Source of the DNA: Ruminococcaceae bacterium P7
GTDB taxonomy: Bacteria; Bacillota; Clostridia; Oscillospirales; Acutalibacteraceae
Assembly (NCBI GenBank): GCA_900100595.1
Contig: FMUA01000005.1
Coordinates: 62,001 to 126,000, forward strand
DNA: 64,000 nt
Reading direction: 5' to 3'
Shown here: positions 17,814-26,207 of the stretch, piece after piece
Position numbering within the stretch: the first letter of the stretch is position 1
How the letters are laid out: each line of letters begins with the position of its first letter
Made by a program: the position numbers and the translations under genes
Notes under the pieces: model-generated
What the model was told of the DNA's origin: nothing
Seen by the model: the letters and a program-made list of their open reading frames with translations, nothing else
The model's database searches: none

Positions 17814-19211
17814 ATGAATAAGCTGTTCAAAAGAATTTCCGCAGTCGGAATTGCGGGCATGCTGGCTGCAAGTGCTGCCGTAACCGCGTTTGCGACCGAT
17901 AGACTTTCGTCCGACAAGATCATCTTGGATTATGAAAATACCAATTTCACGCTGTATAATGCGGCAGGTGAGAGGCTGCTTTTCTGCACCTCCGGTTCAT
18001 CGGGTACATCCATGTCTGTGTTAGGCGTAGACGGTTCGTCATCCTATGTTTATACAAGCGATTTGGTTGTCAATCAGGAAAACCTTACCGTTACCGGTCA
18101 CGGCACATTAAAAGGTATTGATTATGAAAGAGTATACACCCTCAGAGCGAACAGCGTAACGGGTGACAAGGATACCCTTGAGGTAAAGATTATTGCGACA
18201 AATAACACGGAAGAAGCGCATGAGGTCGGTTCCAGAATTTTCTTCGATACCATGGTGGAGGATAATGACAAAGCTCCGTTCCGTATCGCGGGCGTCGGCG
18301 CGGTAACAACAAGAATGCAGTTTGAAGGCGCAAATATCCCCGTTTCCTTCCAGGCGTTTGACAGTCTGGAGAATCCCAAGCTGGTCGGCACAGGTTCCTT
18401 CGCGACCGGCTCCGCTGCTCCCGATATTGTTCAGTTTGACAACTACTGGAACGCTTCCGGCTCCACGCTGATTCCGAGCGTTTCCGTCGGTGTTGACCTC
18501 GGCGACAGCTCCGTCAGCTCCATCTGGCAATACAGCACGCTCAATCCCGGTGAGAGCAGAGTATACCGCGCGTTCTATGGTCTCGGCAGCATCGACGTCA
18601 GCAAGGACAGCGACCTCGTTCTCGGCGCGACCAAGATCGACGGCAACTTCACTGTCAATGAAGAGGGCACAGGCTACAACCCCGTCAGACTGACCTCCTA
18701 CATCAATAACAGCGGTCTGGTTGACCTGACCAACGCCGAAATGAGCCTGACGCTTCCCGAGGGCGTAACCGTCGAGGGCGACAGCAAGGTTACTTTTGAT
18801 AAACTGGCAGTCAGAACCGAGAAGCAGAATACATGGACGCTCAACGCGGCTCCTTCTCCCGTAGAGAGAACCGTTGAGGTGACCATCAACGCGAAGTCCA
18901 CCGAGACAGGCGAGGTCACTCCCGTTGTTTACAGCTATGTGATTCCCGCGATTCAGGGCGCAACCGAGCCCACCACTGAGGAACCCACTACCGTTGAGCC
19001 CACCACCGTTGTTGAAACGACCGTAGCGCAGCCCGATACACAGGCGGCTACCTCCGCGACAAAGGACGAGGCGACAAAGGATACCGCTACCAAGTCCGAG
19101 GCGAGCAACGGCACTGTCAAGACAGGCGAAACAATTCCCGCGTTCGCAATCCTCGCGACCCTGATTGCAGGTATCGGCGTGGTTTATGTGCTCAGAAGAA
19201 GAGCGAAATAA
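17814..19211 (+). CDS. Cell-surface protein with KTG-type C-terminal anchor
   Basis: 465 residues. Signal peptide MNKLFKRISAVGIAGMLAASAAVTAFA with likely cleavage after AFA. A beta-rich extracellular region of about 370 residues has no family I can name. A Thr/Glu/Pro wall-spanning linker follows (TTEEPTTVEPTTVVETT), then VKTGE, a hydrophobic segment and RRRAK. That C-terminal pattern resembles sortase or sorting-type anchors of gut Clostridia, although the LP in LPxTG is absent. The frame opens at 17790, but ATG 17814 has the SD (AGGGAGA). The later domain (TSYINNSGLVDLTNAEMSLTL onward) looks Ig/CARDB-like. Probably an adhesin or substrate-binding surface protein; function unproven. Confidence 0.75.
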   Translation: MNKLFKRISAVGIAGMLAASAAVTAFATDRLSSDKIILDYENTNFTLYNAAGERLLFCTSGSSGTSMSVLGVDGSSSYVYTSDLVVNQENLTVTGHGTLKGIDYERVYTLRANSVTGDKDTLEVKIIATNNTEEAHEVGSRIFFDTMVEDNDKAPFRIAGVGAVTTRMQFEGANIPVSFQAFDSLENPKLVGTGSFATGSAAPDIVQFDNYWNASGSTLIPSVSVGVDLGDSSVSSIWQYSTLNPGESRVYRAFYGLGSIDVSKDSDLVLGATKIDGNFTVNEEGTGYNPVRLTSYINNSGLVDLTNAEMSLTLPEGVTVEGDSKVTFDKLAVRTEKQNTWTLNAAPSPVERTVEVTINAKSTETGEVTPVVYSYVIPAIQGATEPTTEEPTTVEPTTVVETTVAQPDTQAATSATKDEATKDTATKSEASNGTVKTGETIPAFAILATLIAGIGVVYVLRRRAK

Positions 19212-19224
19212 TCATAAAATAACG

Positions 19225-19260
19225 AAAGGCTGACTCGAAAAGAGTCAGCCTTTATTTTTT
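19225..19260 (+). terminator. Intrinsic terminator of the surface-protein gene
   Basis: AAAGGCTGACTC (19225-19236) pairs perfectly with GAGTCAGCCTTT (19242-19253), followed by ATTTTTT. Confidence 0.92.
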
Positions 19261-19362
19261 CGCGTACTATGGGTTTTTCGTAGAGGTTGATGCACGTTTT
19301 CGCGGGAAGTGTTTCAATACCCGCAACTCCAAACTCCAAACTCCAAACTCCACACTCCAAAC
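19257..19362 (-). repeat. Dispersed repeat, copy D (reverse orientation)
   Basis: Read on the minus strand it runs from the heptad array through CCCGCGAAAACGTGCATC to AAAACCCATAGTACGCGAA, matching copies B and C. On the plus strand it opens with TTCGCGTACTATGGG, the shared terminus. The GGGATTGG...CTGATGA part is largely lost. It fills the gap between two convergent genes and reaches the birA stop codon. Confidence 0.75.
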
Positions 19363-19363
19363 T
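19324..19363 (-). repeat. Tandem 7-bp array, reverse orientation
   Basis: About five units of AACTCCA/AAACTCC (the reverse complement of AGTTTGG), ending at the last base of the birA stop codon. It is the same unit as at 7006-7061. Confidence 0.85.
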
Positions 19364-20331
19364 TAATAGATGCCCTGCACCGTGACCTCACCCGCGTTGA
19401 CCGTCCGCAGGGAGCCGTCGGACAGCATGACCTTGAGCGCGCCGTCCTCGTCGATGTCGACCGCGACGCCGCTGATGCTGCGCGTGCCGCTCTTGAAGGT
19501 GACGCTTTTGCCGATGGACGCGCAGAGCTTTTTGTATTCCGAGATCGTCTCCGCGGAAAGCGCGAGATTGCTGCGCACGAACGCTTCCTCGATGCGTCCG
19601 AGCAAGCCTGCCAGCAGGCGGTTCTTGTCGTAATGCCTGCCCGTCGCGATCAGCAGAGAGGTCGCCTTGTGGGAGATCTCATCGGGGAAGGTCGTCTGGT
19701 CGACGTTGATGCCGATACCCGTAACGATGTATTCCACCGCGTCAAATTCCGCGCTCATCTCGGTGAGGATGCCGACAAGCTTCTTTTTGCCGAGGATGAT
19801 ATCGTTCGGCCACTTGATTTTCAGATCCAGTCCCGTGTAGTCGCGCAGCGCCTGACAGATTGCAAGTCCCGTCAAAGGCGTGATATCCACCATATCCTTC
19901 GGCGCCATGCGCGGACGCAGCAGAATGGAGAAGGTCAGATTGTCGTCGCGCTCGCTTGTCCAGCTTCTGCCGAGCCTGCCCTTTCCCTTTGTCTGCTCGT
20001 GCGTGACGACGACGGTTCCGTTTTCACAGCCCTCGCTGCCGAGATGCTTGAGGTAGTCGTTCGTCGAGCCGACCGAGTCGAGCACGATCAGGTTTTTGCC
20101 GAGCGTTTTGGTTTTCAGATAGTACCGCAGAGAAAGCTCGTTGAGGTCGGTGGGCATGCCGCTGAGCTTGTAGCCCTTATTGGTGACGGAGTCGATCACA
20201 AATCCGTCGTCGCGCAGTGCCTTGATCCCCTTCCATACCGCCTGACGTGATACGCCGAGACGCTGTGCCAGCGCCTGTCCCGAGATATAGCTTTCTGCGC
20301 CTGCGAGAATGTCAAATATGCTTTTTTTCAA
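19363..20331 (-). CDS. birA: Biotin--[acetyl-CoA-carboxylase] ligase / biotin repressor
   Basis: About 322 residues. It activates biotin with ATP and attaches it to biotin-carboxyl-carrier proteins. The N-terminal winged helix (about 1-60, ALAQRLGVSRQAVWKGIKAL) marks the bifunctional repressor form. The catalytic domain shows the GKGRLGRSW biotinyl-AMP loop, KWPNDI and the C-terminal SH3-like part. Start choice: GTG 20340 lies inside the SD (AAAGAGGTGG); TTG 20331 (LKKSIFDIL) sits at proper spacing and is preferred. Third gene behind coaX and the ECF S component on the minus strand. Confidence 0.93.
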   Translation of the reverse strand: MKKSIFDILAGAESYISGQALAQRLGVSRQAVWKGIKALRDDGFVIDSVTNKGYKLSGMPTDLNELSLRYYLKTKTLGKNLIVLDSVGSTNDYLKHLGSEGCENGTVVVTHEQTKGKGRLGRSWTSERDDNLTFSILLRPRMAPKDMVDITPLTGLAICQALRDYTGLDLKIKWPNDIILGKKKLVGILTEMSAEFDAVEYIVTGIGINVDQTTFPDEISHKATSLLIATGRHYDKNRLLAGLLGRIEEAFVRSNLALSAETISEYKKLCASIGKSVTFKSGTRSISGVAVDIDEDGALKVMLSDGSLRTVNAGEVTVQGIY

Positions 20332-20388
20332 ACTGACCACCTCTTTTGATTGAATATAGTAAGGCAGGGCGGCTGACCGCCCTGCGCG

Positions 20389-21024
20389 TCAAATCTTATT
20401 TTTGGTTACGGCGAACAGCGCTCTGCAGATTGCGGTGCCGAGCACGAGGTTGAGAATGATCTCAATGACCGCGTTGATGCCCGCGAGTGCGAAGATGAAC
20501 AGAAAGACATTGCCGGCAGGCTTGTTGCCGACCTTGCCGATGACGTCGCCGTTATTGAGGAACGCGTCCGCGAAGAACACCCACATCAGACCGAGAAAGC
20601 CGATGGTGTTGAGTATCGTGACGAGCGCGCAGCTAAGCGCGGAGCTGCCGAGACGCTTCGGCTCGCTGTTCTTGGGGAGACGCTGAAAGAGCAGTCCCGG
20701 GAGCCAGCCGCAGATCACTCTGGGAACCACGCACATCAAAAACGTGAAAAACGGATTGATGCTCAGAAGAATCGTGGTGAGAGAGGCGGATGTGAAGCTC
20801 GCGAAAAAGCTCGAGAGTCCGAACACCAGACCCAGTATCGCGCCGTAGACGGGGCCGAGGAATACCGTGCCGACTGCCAGAGGCAGACAGTTGAAGGTGA
20901 TCGTGATCGGACCGATGCGCAGGCTGCCGACGGTAAAGGTGAGCAGTACGATCAGCGCCGCAAGCAGCGCCGTGAATACGGGCTTGAAGAATTTCGGCGC
21001 CGCGTTCTTTTTTGTTTTTGTCAT
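20389..21024 (-). CDS. ECF-transporter S component (vitamin uptake), possibly pantothenate
   Basis: 211 residues with about six hydrophobic segments (15-35, 40-62, 68-92, 93-115, 130-155, 175-200), typical of substrate-binding S components of energy-coupling-factor transporters, which share an EcfAAT module encoded elsewhere. The segment SLRIGPITITFNCLPLAVGTVFLGPVYGAILG near the N-terminus is characteristic of this fold. Substrate inference: it lies between coaX (pantothenate kinase) and birA, so pantothenate is the first guess and biotin the second, but it does not look like BioY. SD GGAGG before ATG 21024. Confidence 0.82.
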   Translation of the reverse strand: MTKTKKNAAPKFFKPVFTALLAALIVLLTFTVGSLRIGPITITFNCLPLAVGTVFLGPVYGAILGLVFGLSSFFASFTSASLTTILLSINPFFTFLMCVVPRVICGWLPGLLFQRLPKNSEPKRLGSSALSCALVTILNTIGFLGLMWVFFADAFLNNGDVIGKVGNKPAGNVFLFIFALAGINAVIEIILNLVLGTAICRALFAVTKNKI

Positions 21025-21107
21025 GTTTCTAACCTCCTGCTGTTTCCCTGTCCTTACAGGTGAAACGCAACGTATATTTCCGCAGACTGACGTCTGTTCC
21101 GGACAAC

Positions 21108-21878
21108 TTAAAACTTTTTATTCCTTTTGTATATCGCGTTCAGACCGTCGAGAATGATGTTCTCGTCAAATCGGATCTCATGCGTGCAGTTTGCGATCAT
21201 CTGGGGCGCCAGACCGCCCGTCGCGATGATTTTCGCGTCGGCTCCGGCTTCCTCCGTGAAGCGGTCGATCATGCCGTCGAGCATACAGGCGGTGCCGAAC
21301 ATCACGCCTGACCGCATACAGTCGACGGTGTTGGTGCGGATAACGCTTTTGGGAGCTTTCAGATCCACCGCCGGCAGCAAAGCGCCGCGGTTGGTGAGCG
21401 CGTCGAGCGAAATGCCCACTCCCGGCGCGATCGCGCCGCCGCGGTAGACGCGGTTTTCGTCCGCGTAGGCGATGACCGTCGCGGTGCCCATGAAAATCAT
21501 GATCACGGGGCCGCCGTATTTTTCAAGCGCGCCGACGCAGCCGCATACGATATCGCCGCCGAGCGTCTCGGGGCGGTCGATACGCAGCTCCATGCCGATT
21601 TTCAGCCCGGGCCCGATCACAAGGCTCTTCGCACCCGTCACAACGCGGATCGCGTCCATGAGCGGCTGCGTGACCTTCGGCACGACGGAGCTGATGATCG
21701 AAGCGTTGATTTTCGACATGTCAATATGGTATATCTGGAAAAAGGTGAACAGCTCCACCGCCATCTCGTCGCTGGTTTTGCCCGCGTCCGTCGAAAAACG
21801 CAGCTTGAAACGCAGTCTGTCATTGTCATAAATTCCCAGTTTGATGTTGGTATTTCCCACGTCGGCTGTCAAAAGCAT
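21108..21878 (-). CDS. coaX: Type III pantothenate kinase
   Basis: 256 residues, the usual CoaX size. Phosphorylates pantothenate in the first step of CoA synthesis, using the ASKHA fold rather than the CoaA fold. MLLTADVGNTNIKLGIYDND is the phosphate-1 motif; SSVVPKVTQPLM, GGAIAPGVGISLDALTNRGALLP and IATGGLAP are further family blocks. The frame extends to 21899, but ATG 21878 has an SD (CGGAG) and gives the canonical N-terminus. First gene of the coaX / S-component / birA operon with its own promoter. Confidence 0.94.
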   Translation of the reverse strand: MLLTADVGNTNIKLGIYDNDRLRFKLRFSTDAGKTSDEMAVELFTFFQIYHIDMSKINASIISSVVPKVTQPLMDAIRVVTGAKSLVIGPGLKIGMELRIDRPETLGGDIVCGCVGALEKYGGPVIMIFMGTATVIAYADENRVYRGGAIAPGVGISLDALTNRGALLPAVDLKAPKSVIRTNTVDCMRSGVMFGTACMLDGMIDRFTEEAGADAKIIATGGLAPQMIANCTHEIRFDENIILDGLNAIYKRNKKF

Positions 21879-21932
21879 AATAAACGCTCCGTTCCGCAAT
21901 ATATCGCGAAAGCCGCAGCTCCCGCCACATTA

Positions 21933-21960
21933 ATTATACCACATTTTCCCGTTAACGCAA
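21933..21960 (-). promoter_or_regulatory. SigA promoter of the coaX operon
   Basis: On the minus strand, TTGCGT, a 16-base spacer and perfect TATAAT (21938 down to 21933). Divergent from the transketolase promoter. Confidence 0.65.
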
Positions 21961-22009
21961 GGTTCTTATTAGGTATTTTATTATAAATTGAAAAAACGGA
22001 CTTTTTCGG

Positions 22010-22037
22010 TTGAATTTTTAACAGGATGGTGTATAAT
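22010..22037 (+). promoter_or_regulatory. SigA promoter of the split transketolase operon
   Basis: TTGAAT (22010-22015), a 16-base spacer and perfect TATAAT (22032-22037), about 100 bases before the start codon. Confidence 0.68.
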
Positions 22038-22139
22038 AAAGATGGTTACAATTGGCGCTTTGCGGCGAAAAATGTCGCCGTCCGCGCCGATACTTGCTTT
22101 GAGAAACCGAGAGGTTTTCTTGAGAAAGGATGATAAATC

Positions 22140-22988
22140 ATGGATAGTTCAGAAATCAGGCAGCTTCAGATTCTTGCCGCCAAGGCAAGACAGGGCGCCG
22201 TCCTCGGCACCTATCACGCAAAATCGGGTCATCCCGGCGGATCGCTTTCCGCGGCGGATATCTTCACCTATCTCTATTATAAAGAGATGAATGTCGATCC
22301 CGCGAATCCCGATTGGGAGGACAGAGACCGCTTTGTGCTGTCAAAGGGTCACTGCTGCCCCAGCCTTTACGCGGTTCTCGCGCTCAAGGGCTACTTCGCG
22401 TGGGAGGAGCTGACCGTGCTGCGTCACATCGGCGCAATGCTGCAGGGTCACCCCGATATGAAAAAAACCCCCGGTATCGACATGAGCACAGGTTCTCTCG
22501 GACAGGGTGTTTCCGCAGCGTGCGGTATGGCGCTTGCGGCGAAGCTTGACAACAAAGACTATCGTACCTATACAGTCCTCGGCGACGGAGAGGTGGAGGA
22601 AGGTCAGGTTTGGGAGGCGGCGATGTTCGCTTCTCACAACAAGCTTGACAACCTCGTTGTCATCGTAGACCAGAACGGTCTGCAGATCGACGGCGCCGTT
22701 TCGGACGTCGCGGGCATCGAGCCCCTCGACAAGAAGTTTGAGGCGTTCGGCTTCGAGGTCATCAAGATCGACGGCCACGATTTCGAGCAGATCGCCGCCG
22801 CGCTTGACAAGGCAAAGACCGTCAAGGGCAAGCCCACCGCGATTCTCGCCAAGACCGTCAAGGGCAAGGGCGTTTCGTTCATGGAAGATCAGGTCGGCTG
22901 GCACGGCGTCGCTCCCAACAAGGAGCAGTATGAGCAGGCTACCGCCGAGCTTCAGGCTCAGATTGACAGATTGGAGGGCAAGTGCTGA
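22140..22988 (+). CDS. Transketolase, N-terminal (TPP-binding) subunit
   Basis: 282 residues. The first half of a split transketolase, which moves two-carbon units between sugar phosphates in the non-oxidative pentose phosphate pathway. HAKSGHPGGSLSAADI near residue 27, VLSKGHCCPSLYAVL, STGSLGQGVSAACGMAL and the TPP/Mg site GDGEVEEGQVWEAAMFA followed by VDQNGLQIDG (about 150-182) are all present. It overlaps the C-terminal subunit gene (stop shares a base with the next ATG), so the two halves should be made in equal amounts. SD AGAAAGGATG. Confidence 0.95.
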   Translation: MDSSEIRQLQILAAKARQGAVLGTYHAKSGHPGGSLSAADIFTYLYYKEMNVDPANPDWEDRDRFVLSKGHCCPSLYAVLALKGYFAWEELTVLRHIGAMLQGHPDMKKTPGIDMSTGSLGQGVSAACGMALAAKLDNKDYRTYTVLGDGEVEEGQVWEAAMFASHNKLDNLVVIVDQNGLQIDGAVSDVAGIEPLDKKFEAFGFEVIKIDGHDFEQIAAALDKAKTVKGKPTAILAKTVKGKGVSFMEDQVGWHGVAPNKEQYEQATAELQAQIDRLEGKC

Positions 22989-23935
22989 TGGCTGAGACAG
23001 TAAAGAAGGCAACCAGAGAGAGCTTCGGTGAAGCGCTCTGCGAGCTTGCCGAACAGAATAAGGATATCGTTGTTTTTGACGCCGACCTCGCGGCGGCGAC
23101 CAAGACCAGCATTTTTCAGAAAGCGAACCCCGACCGCTTCTTTGACTGCGGTATTGCAGAGGGCAATATGATGGGCGTTGCCGCGGGTATGGCTGCTGCG
23201 GGCAAGATTCCCGTCGCCGCGTCCTTTGCGATGTTTGCCACAGGCAGAGCGTTTGAGCAGATCCGCAACTCCATCGCGTACCCCAAGCTCAACGTCAAGA
23301 TTGCCGGCTCTCACGCGGGTATTTCCACGGGTGAGGACGGCGCGACCCACCAGTGCATCGAGGATATCGCGATCATGCGCGCTATCCCCAACATGGTCGT
23401 GCTCAATCCTGCCGACCACTGGGAGATGAAGGCGGCGACCAAGGCGGCTATCGAGTACAACGGCCCCGTTTATATCCGTCTCGGCAGATTGGCGATCGAC
23501 AGCTTCAACGATCCCGAGACCTACAGCTTTGAGCTGGGCAAGGGCATCACGCTCCACGAGGGCAATGACGTCACCGTCATCGCCTCCGGTCTTGTCGTCA
23601 ACGAGGCGCTCAAGGCAGTCAAGGAGCTGGAGGCTGAGGGCATCAGTGCAAGACTCATCAACATCCACACCATCAAGCCCATCGACCGCGACATCGTCAT
23701 CAAGGCGGCGCAGGAGACAGGCAGAATCATCACCGTTGAGGAGCACAACGTCGTCGGCGGTCTCGCCGACGCGGTCTGCGAGGTTGTCACCGCAGAATGT
23801 CCCGTCAAGGTGACGAGAATCGGCGTGCAGGACGAGTTCGGCTACAGCGGTCCCGCATGGGAGCTGCTCGACGCGTTCAAGCTCACACAGCCCCACATCG
23901 CACAGGTCATCCGTGACGTCGTCAACGAGAAATAA
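22988..23935 (+). CDS. Transketolase, C-terminal subunit
   Basis: 315 residues with the pyrimidine-binding domain and C-terminal transketolase domain. Landmarks are VVFDADLAAATKTS, DRFFDCGIAEGNMMGVAAGMA (catalytic Glu of the pyrimidine domain), SHAGISTGEDGATHQ and the C-terminal ITVEEHNVVGGLADAV. ATG 22988, four codons into the open frame, has a strong SD (GGAGG) and overlaps the preceding stop. It forms a heterodimeric enzyme with the 22140 product. Confidence 0.95.
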   Translation: MAETVKKATRESFGEALCELAEQNKDIVVFDADLAAATKTSIFQKANPDRFFDCGIAEGNMMGVAAGMAAAGKIPVAASFAMFATGRAFEQIRNSIAYPKLNVKIAGSHAGISTGEDGATHQCIEDIAIMRAIPNMVVLNPADHWEMKAATKAAIEYNGPVYIRLGRLAIDSFNDPETYSFELGKGITLHEGNDVTVIASGLVVNEALKAVKELEAEGISARLINIHTIKPIDRDIVIKAAQETGRIITVEEHNVVGGLADAVCEVVTAECPVKVTRIGVQDEFGYSGPAWELLDAFKLTQPHIAQVIRDVVNEK

Positions 23936-23941
23936 ACTGCA

Positions 23942-23967
23942 GGGCGTGCTTTGGCACGCCCTTTTTT
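23942..23967 (+). terminator. Terminator of the transketolase operon
   Basis: GGGCGTGC pairs perfectly with GCACGCCC across a TTTG loop, then six T residues. Confidence 0.9.
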
Positions 23968-23995
23968 GCATTTGAAACAGGAAAGGAGCATCTGA

Positions 23996-25285
23996 ATGGC
24001 AATCTCAACACAAAAGAACCTGCGCAATCAGGTCATGTATCAGGTTTTTGTCCGCAATTTCAGCGAGGAAGGCACCTTCGCCGCCGTGCAGGGACGTCTT
24101 GACGAGATCAAGGCGCTCGGCACCGATATCATCTGGTTCATGCCGATCCATCCCATCGGCAAACAGATGCGCAAGGGCACGCTCGGCTCTCCCTACGCAA
24201 TCAGCGACTACCGCGCGGTCAATCCCGAGTTCGGCAGTCTCTCGGATTTCAAGAGCCTCGTCGGGGCGATCCACGGCAAGGGCATGAAGTGCATCATCGA
24301 CGTGGTCTATAACCACACTTCGCCGGATTCCGTCCTGAGCGCCGAGCATCCCGAGTGGTTCTACCACCGCCCCGACGGCAGCTTCGGCAACCGCGTCGGC
24401 GACTGGACGGACATCATCGACCTCGACTACAACAACAAGGACTTGTGGGACTATCAGATCGAAACGCTCAAATACTGGGCAGGCATCGTCGACGGCTTCC
24501 GCTGCGACGTCGCGCCGCTGATTCCGCTCGAATTCTGGCTCAGGGCGCGTCAGGAGGTCGAGGAGGTGCGCGAGGGCTGCATCTGGCTGAGCGAATCGGT
24601 CGAGCCGGATTTCATCACCTATATGCGCTCGCGCGGCATGACGGCGCTCTCGGATTCCGAGATTTTTCAGGCGTTCGATATGGCGTATGATTATGATACC
24701 TACGGCGCGATGAAGGCGTATCTCGACGGCAGCGGCAGTCTGGCGGCATATGCCGAGGCGGTCAACCGTCAGGAGTACACCTTTCCCGATAATTATGTCA
24801 AGCTGCGCTTCCTTGAGAATCACGACCAGACGCGCGCGCGTTTTCTGATTCCCGACGCGGATCAGCTCAAAAGCTGGACGGCGTTCCTCTTCTTCCAAAA
24901 GGGCATGACGCTGGTTTATAACGGACAGGAGCGCGGCGTCTCGCATCTTCCGTCGCTCTTTGACCGCGACACGGTGCAGTGGAACGCGGCGGAGAGCATG
25001 GATTTGACGCGGTATTTCGCGCGCCTTGCCGCGCTGAAAAAAGACACGATTTTCGCGGACTCAACCTACCGTGTGACGGCTCCGACAGAGGATGTTCTCG
25101 TCGCGGTGCGTGAGCATGAGGATAAGAAAATGCTCGGCGTGTTCCCGCTGAAAGACAAAAGCGGCTTGGTGCGCGTGGACTTTTCAGACGGCGTATATGA
25201 AAATCTGATCAGCGGCGAAGCGGTCGAGGTGTTCCGCGGAATGCTCAGCTCAAACGGCAAGCCCGTGATTCTGCGGAACTTCTGA
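23996..25285 (+). CDS. Cytoplasmic GH13 alpha-glucan hydrolase
   Basis: 429 residues with no signal peptide, so intracellular. Clear GH13 TIM barrel: DVVYNHTSP (region I, about 102-110), DGFRCDVA with nucleophile Asp171, WLSESVE with acid/base Glu200, and ENHDQTR with the third carboxylate Asp277. It likely trims maltodextrins or related oligosaccharides brought in after extracellular starch cleavage. The C-terminal beta domain is short. SD AAAGGAGC precedes ATG 23996. It is followed two bases after its stop by a transporter gene and forms an operon of three with the EamA and HAD genes. Confidence 0.9.
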   Translation: MAISTQKNLRNQVMYQVFVRNFSEEGTFAAVQGRLDEIKALGTDIIWFMPIHPIGKQMRKGTLGSPYAISDYRAVNPEFGSLSDFKSLVGAIHGKGMKCIIDVVYNHTSPDSVLSAEHPEWFYHRPDGSFGNRVGDWTDIIDLDYNNKDLWDYQIETLKYWAGIVDGFRCDVAPLIPLEFWLRARQEVEEVREGCIWLSESVEPDFITYMRSRGMTALSDSEIFQAFDMAYDYDTYGAMKAYLDGSGSLAAYAEAVNRQEYTFPDNYVKLRFLENHDQTRARFLIPDADQLKSWTAFLFFQKGMTLVYNGQERGVSHLPSLFDRDTVQWNAAESMDLTRYFARLAALKKDTIFADSTYRVTAPTEDVLVAVREHEDKKMLGVFPLKDKSGLVRVDFSDGVYENLISGEAVEVFRGMLSSNGKPVILRNF

Positions 25286-25286
25286 T

Positions 25287-26207
25287 ATGCGGCGATTGTT
25301 TCAGGCAAAATCCGCGTCCGTGCCTCTCGCAATCTTCTGCACCCTGCTCTGGGGCACGGCGTTCCCGTTTATCAAGCTCGGGTACGCCGCGTTTGACGTC
25401 GCGGAAAACGACGCCGGAGCGATGCTGCTGTTCGCGGGCTGCCGCTTTTTTCTCGCGGGTCTGATGGTGCTGCCCGTCCTCGCGTTCGGACGAAATCGGC
25501 TGCTTCCGAAAAAGGGAGACTTTCTCCCGATCGCGGTGCTCGGACTCGTGATGACGGCGTCGCAGTATTTCTTCACCTATATCGGACTCGGTTACACAAG
25601 CGGCGCAAATACCTCGATCATCACCGCCTGCGCGTCGTTTTTTACGGTCATCGGAGCGGCGGTTTTTTTCCGCGGCGACAGGCTGACCGTGCTGAAAATT
25701 CTGGGCTGCGCCGTCGGCTTCGGCGGCGTGCTGGTGATGAACCGCGGCGCAGCCGTTACAACGGCGACGCTGCTCGGCGACGGGCTGATTCTCCTCTCGA
25801 CCGTCTGCTCCGCGGCAGGCAACCTGCTCTCGAAAAAAATCGCTGCAGGCAGGAATCCGCTTCTCGTCACCGCGTGGCAGCTGATGCTCGGCGGCGCTCT
25901 TTTGATCATTGCGGGCTTATGCTTCGGCGGCAGGCTCGATTTCTCCAAGCTGACGGGCGTGTGGATCCTCATTTGGCTGGCGTTCGTCTCGGCGGCGGCG
26001 TTCAGCATCTGGACGGCGCTTCTCAAATATCACTCCGCGAGCCGTATTTCGGTGTTTACACTGCTGATTCCCGTTTTCGGCACGGCGCTTTCGGGGCTGC
26101 TGCTCGGGGAATCGGTGTTCAGGATAGAAACCCTCCTTGCGCTGCTGCTGATCGCGGCAGGTATCGTGATGGTGAACCTTTCGGGAAAAGGGAGGCAGAC
26201 AACATGA
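25287..26207 (+). CDS. EamA/DMT-family transporter
   Basis: 306 residues with ten predicted membrane helices in two EamA repeats (about 12-150 and 160-300). The N-terminal FCTLLWGTAFPFIKLGY is typical, as are a GYTSGANTSIITACASFFTVI helix and the closing LLLIAAGIVMVNLSG. Family members export or import small metabolites; the substrate cannot be read. It starts one base after the GH13 stop and overlaps the HAD start (ATGA), so the three genes are co-translated. Confidence 0.9.
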   Translation: MRRLFQAKSASVPLAIFCTLLWGTAFPFIKLGYAAFDVAENDAGAMLLFAGCRFFLAGLMVLPVLAFGRNRLLPKKGDFLPIAVLGLVMTASQYFFTYIGLGYTSGANTSIITACASFFTVIGAAVFFRGDRLTVLKILGCAVGFGGVLVMNRGAAVTTATLLGDGLILLSTVCSAAGNLLSKKIAAGRNPLLVTAWQLMLGGALLIIAGLCFGGRLDFSKLTGVWILIWLAFVSAAAFSIWTALLKYHSASRISVFTLLIPVFGTALSGLLLGESVFRIETLLALLLIAAGIVMVNLSGKGRQTT

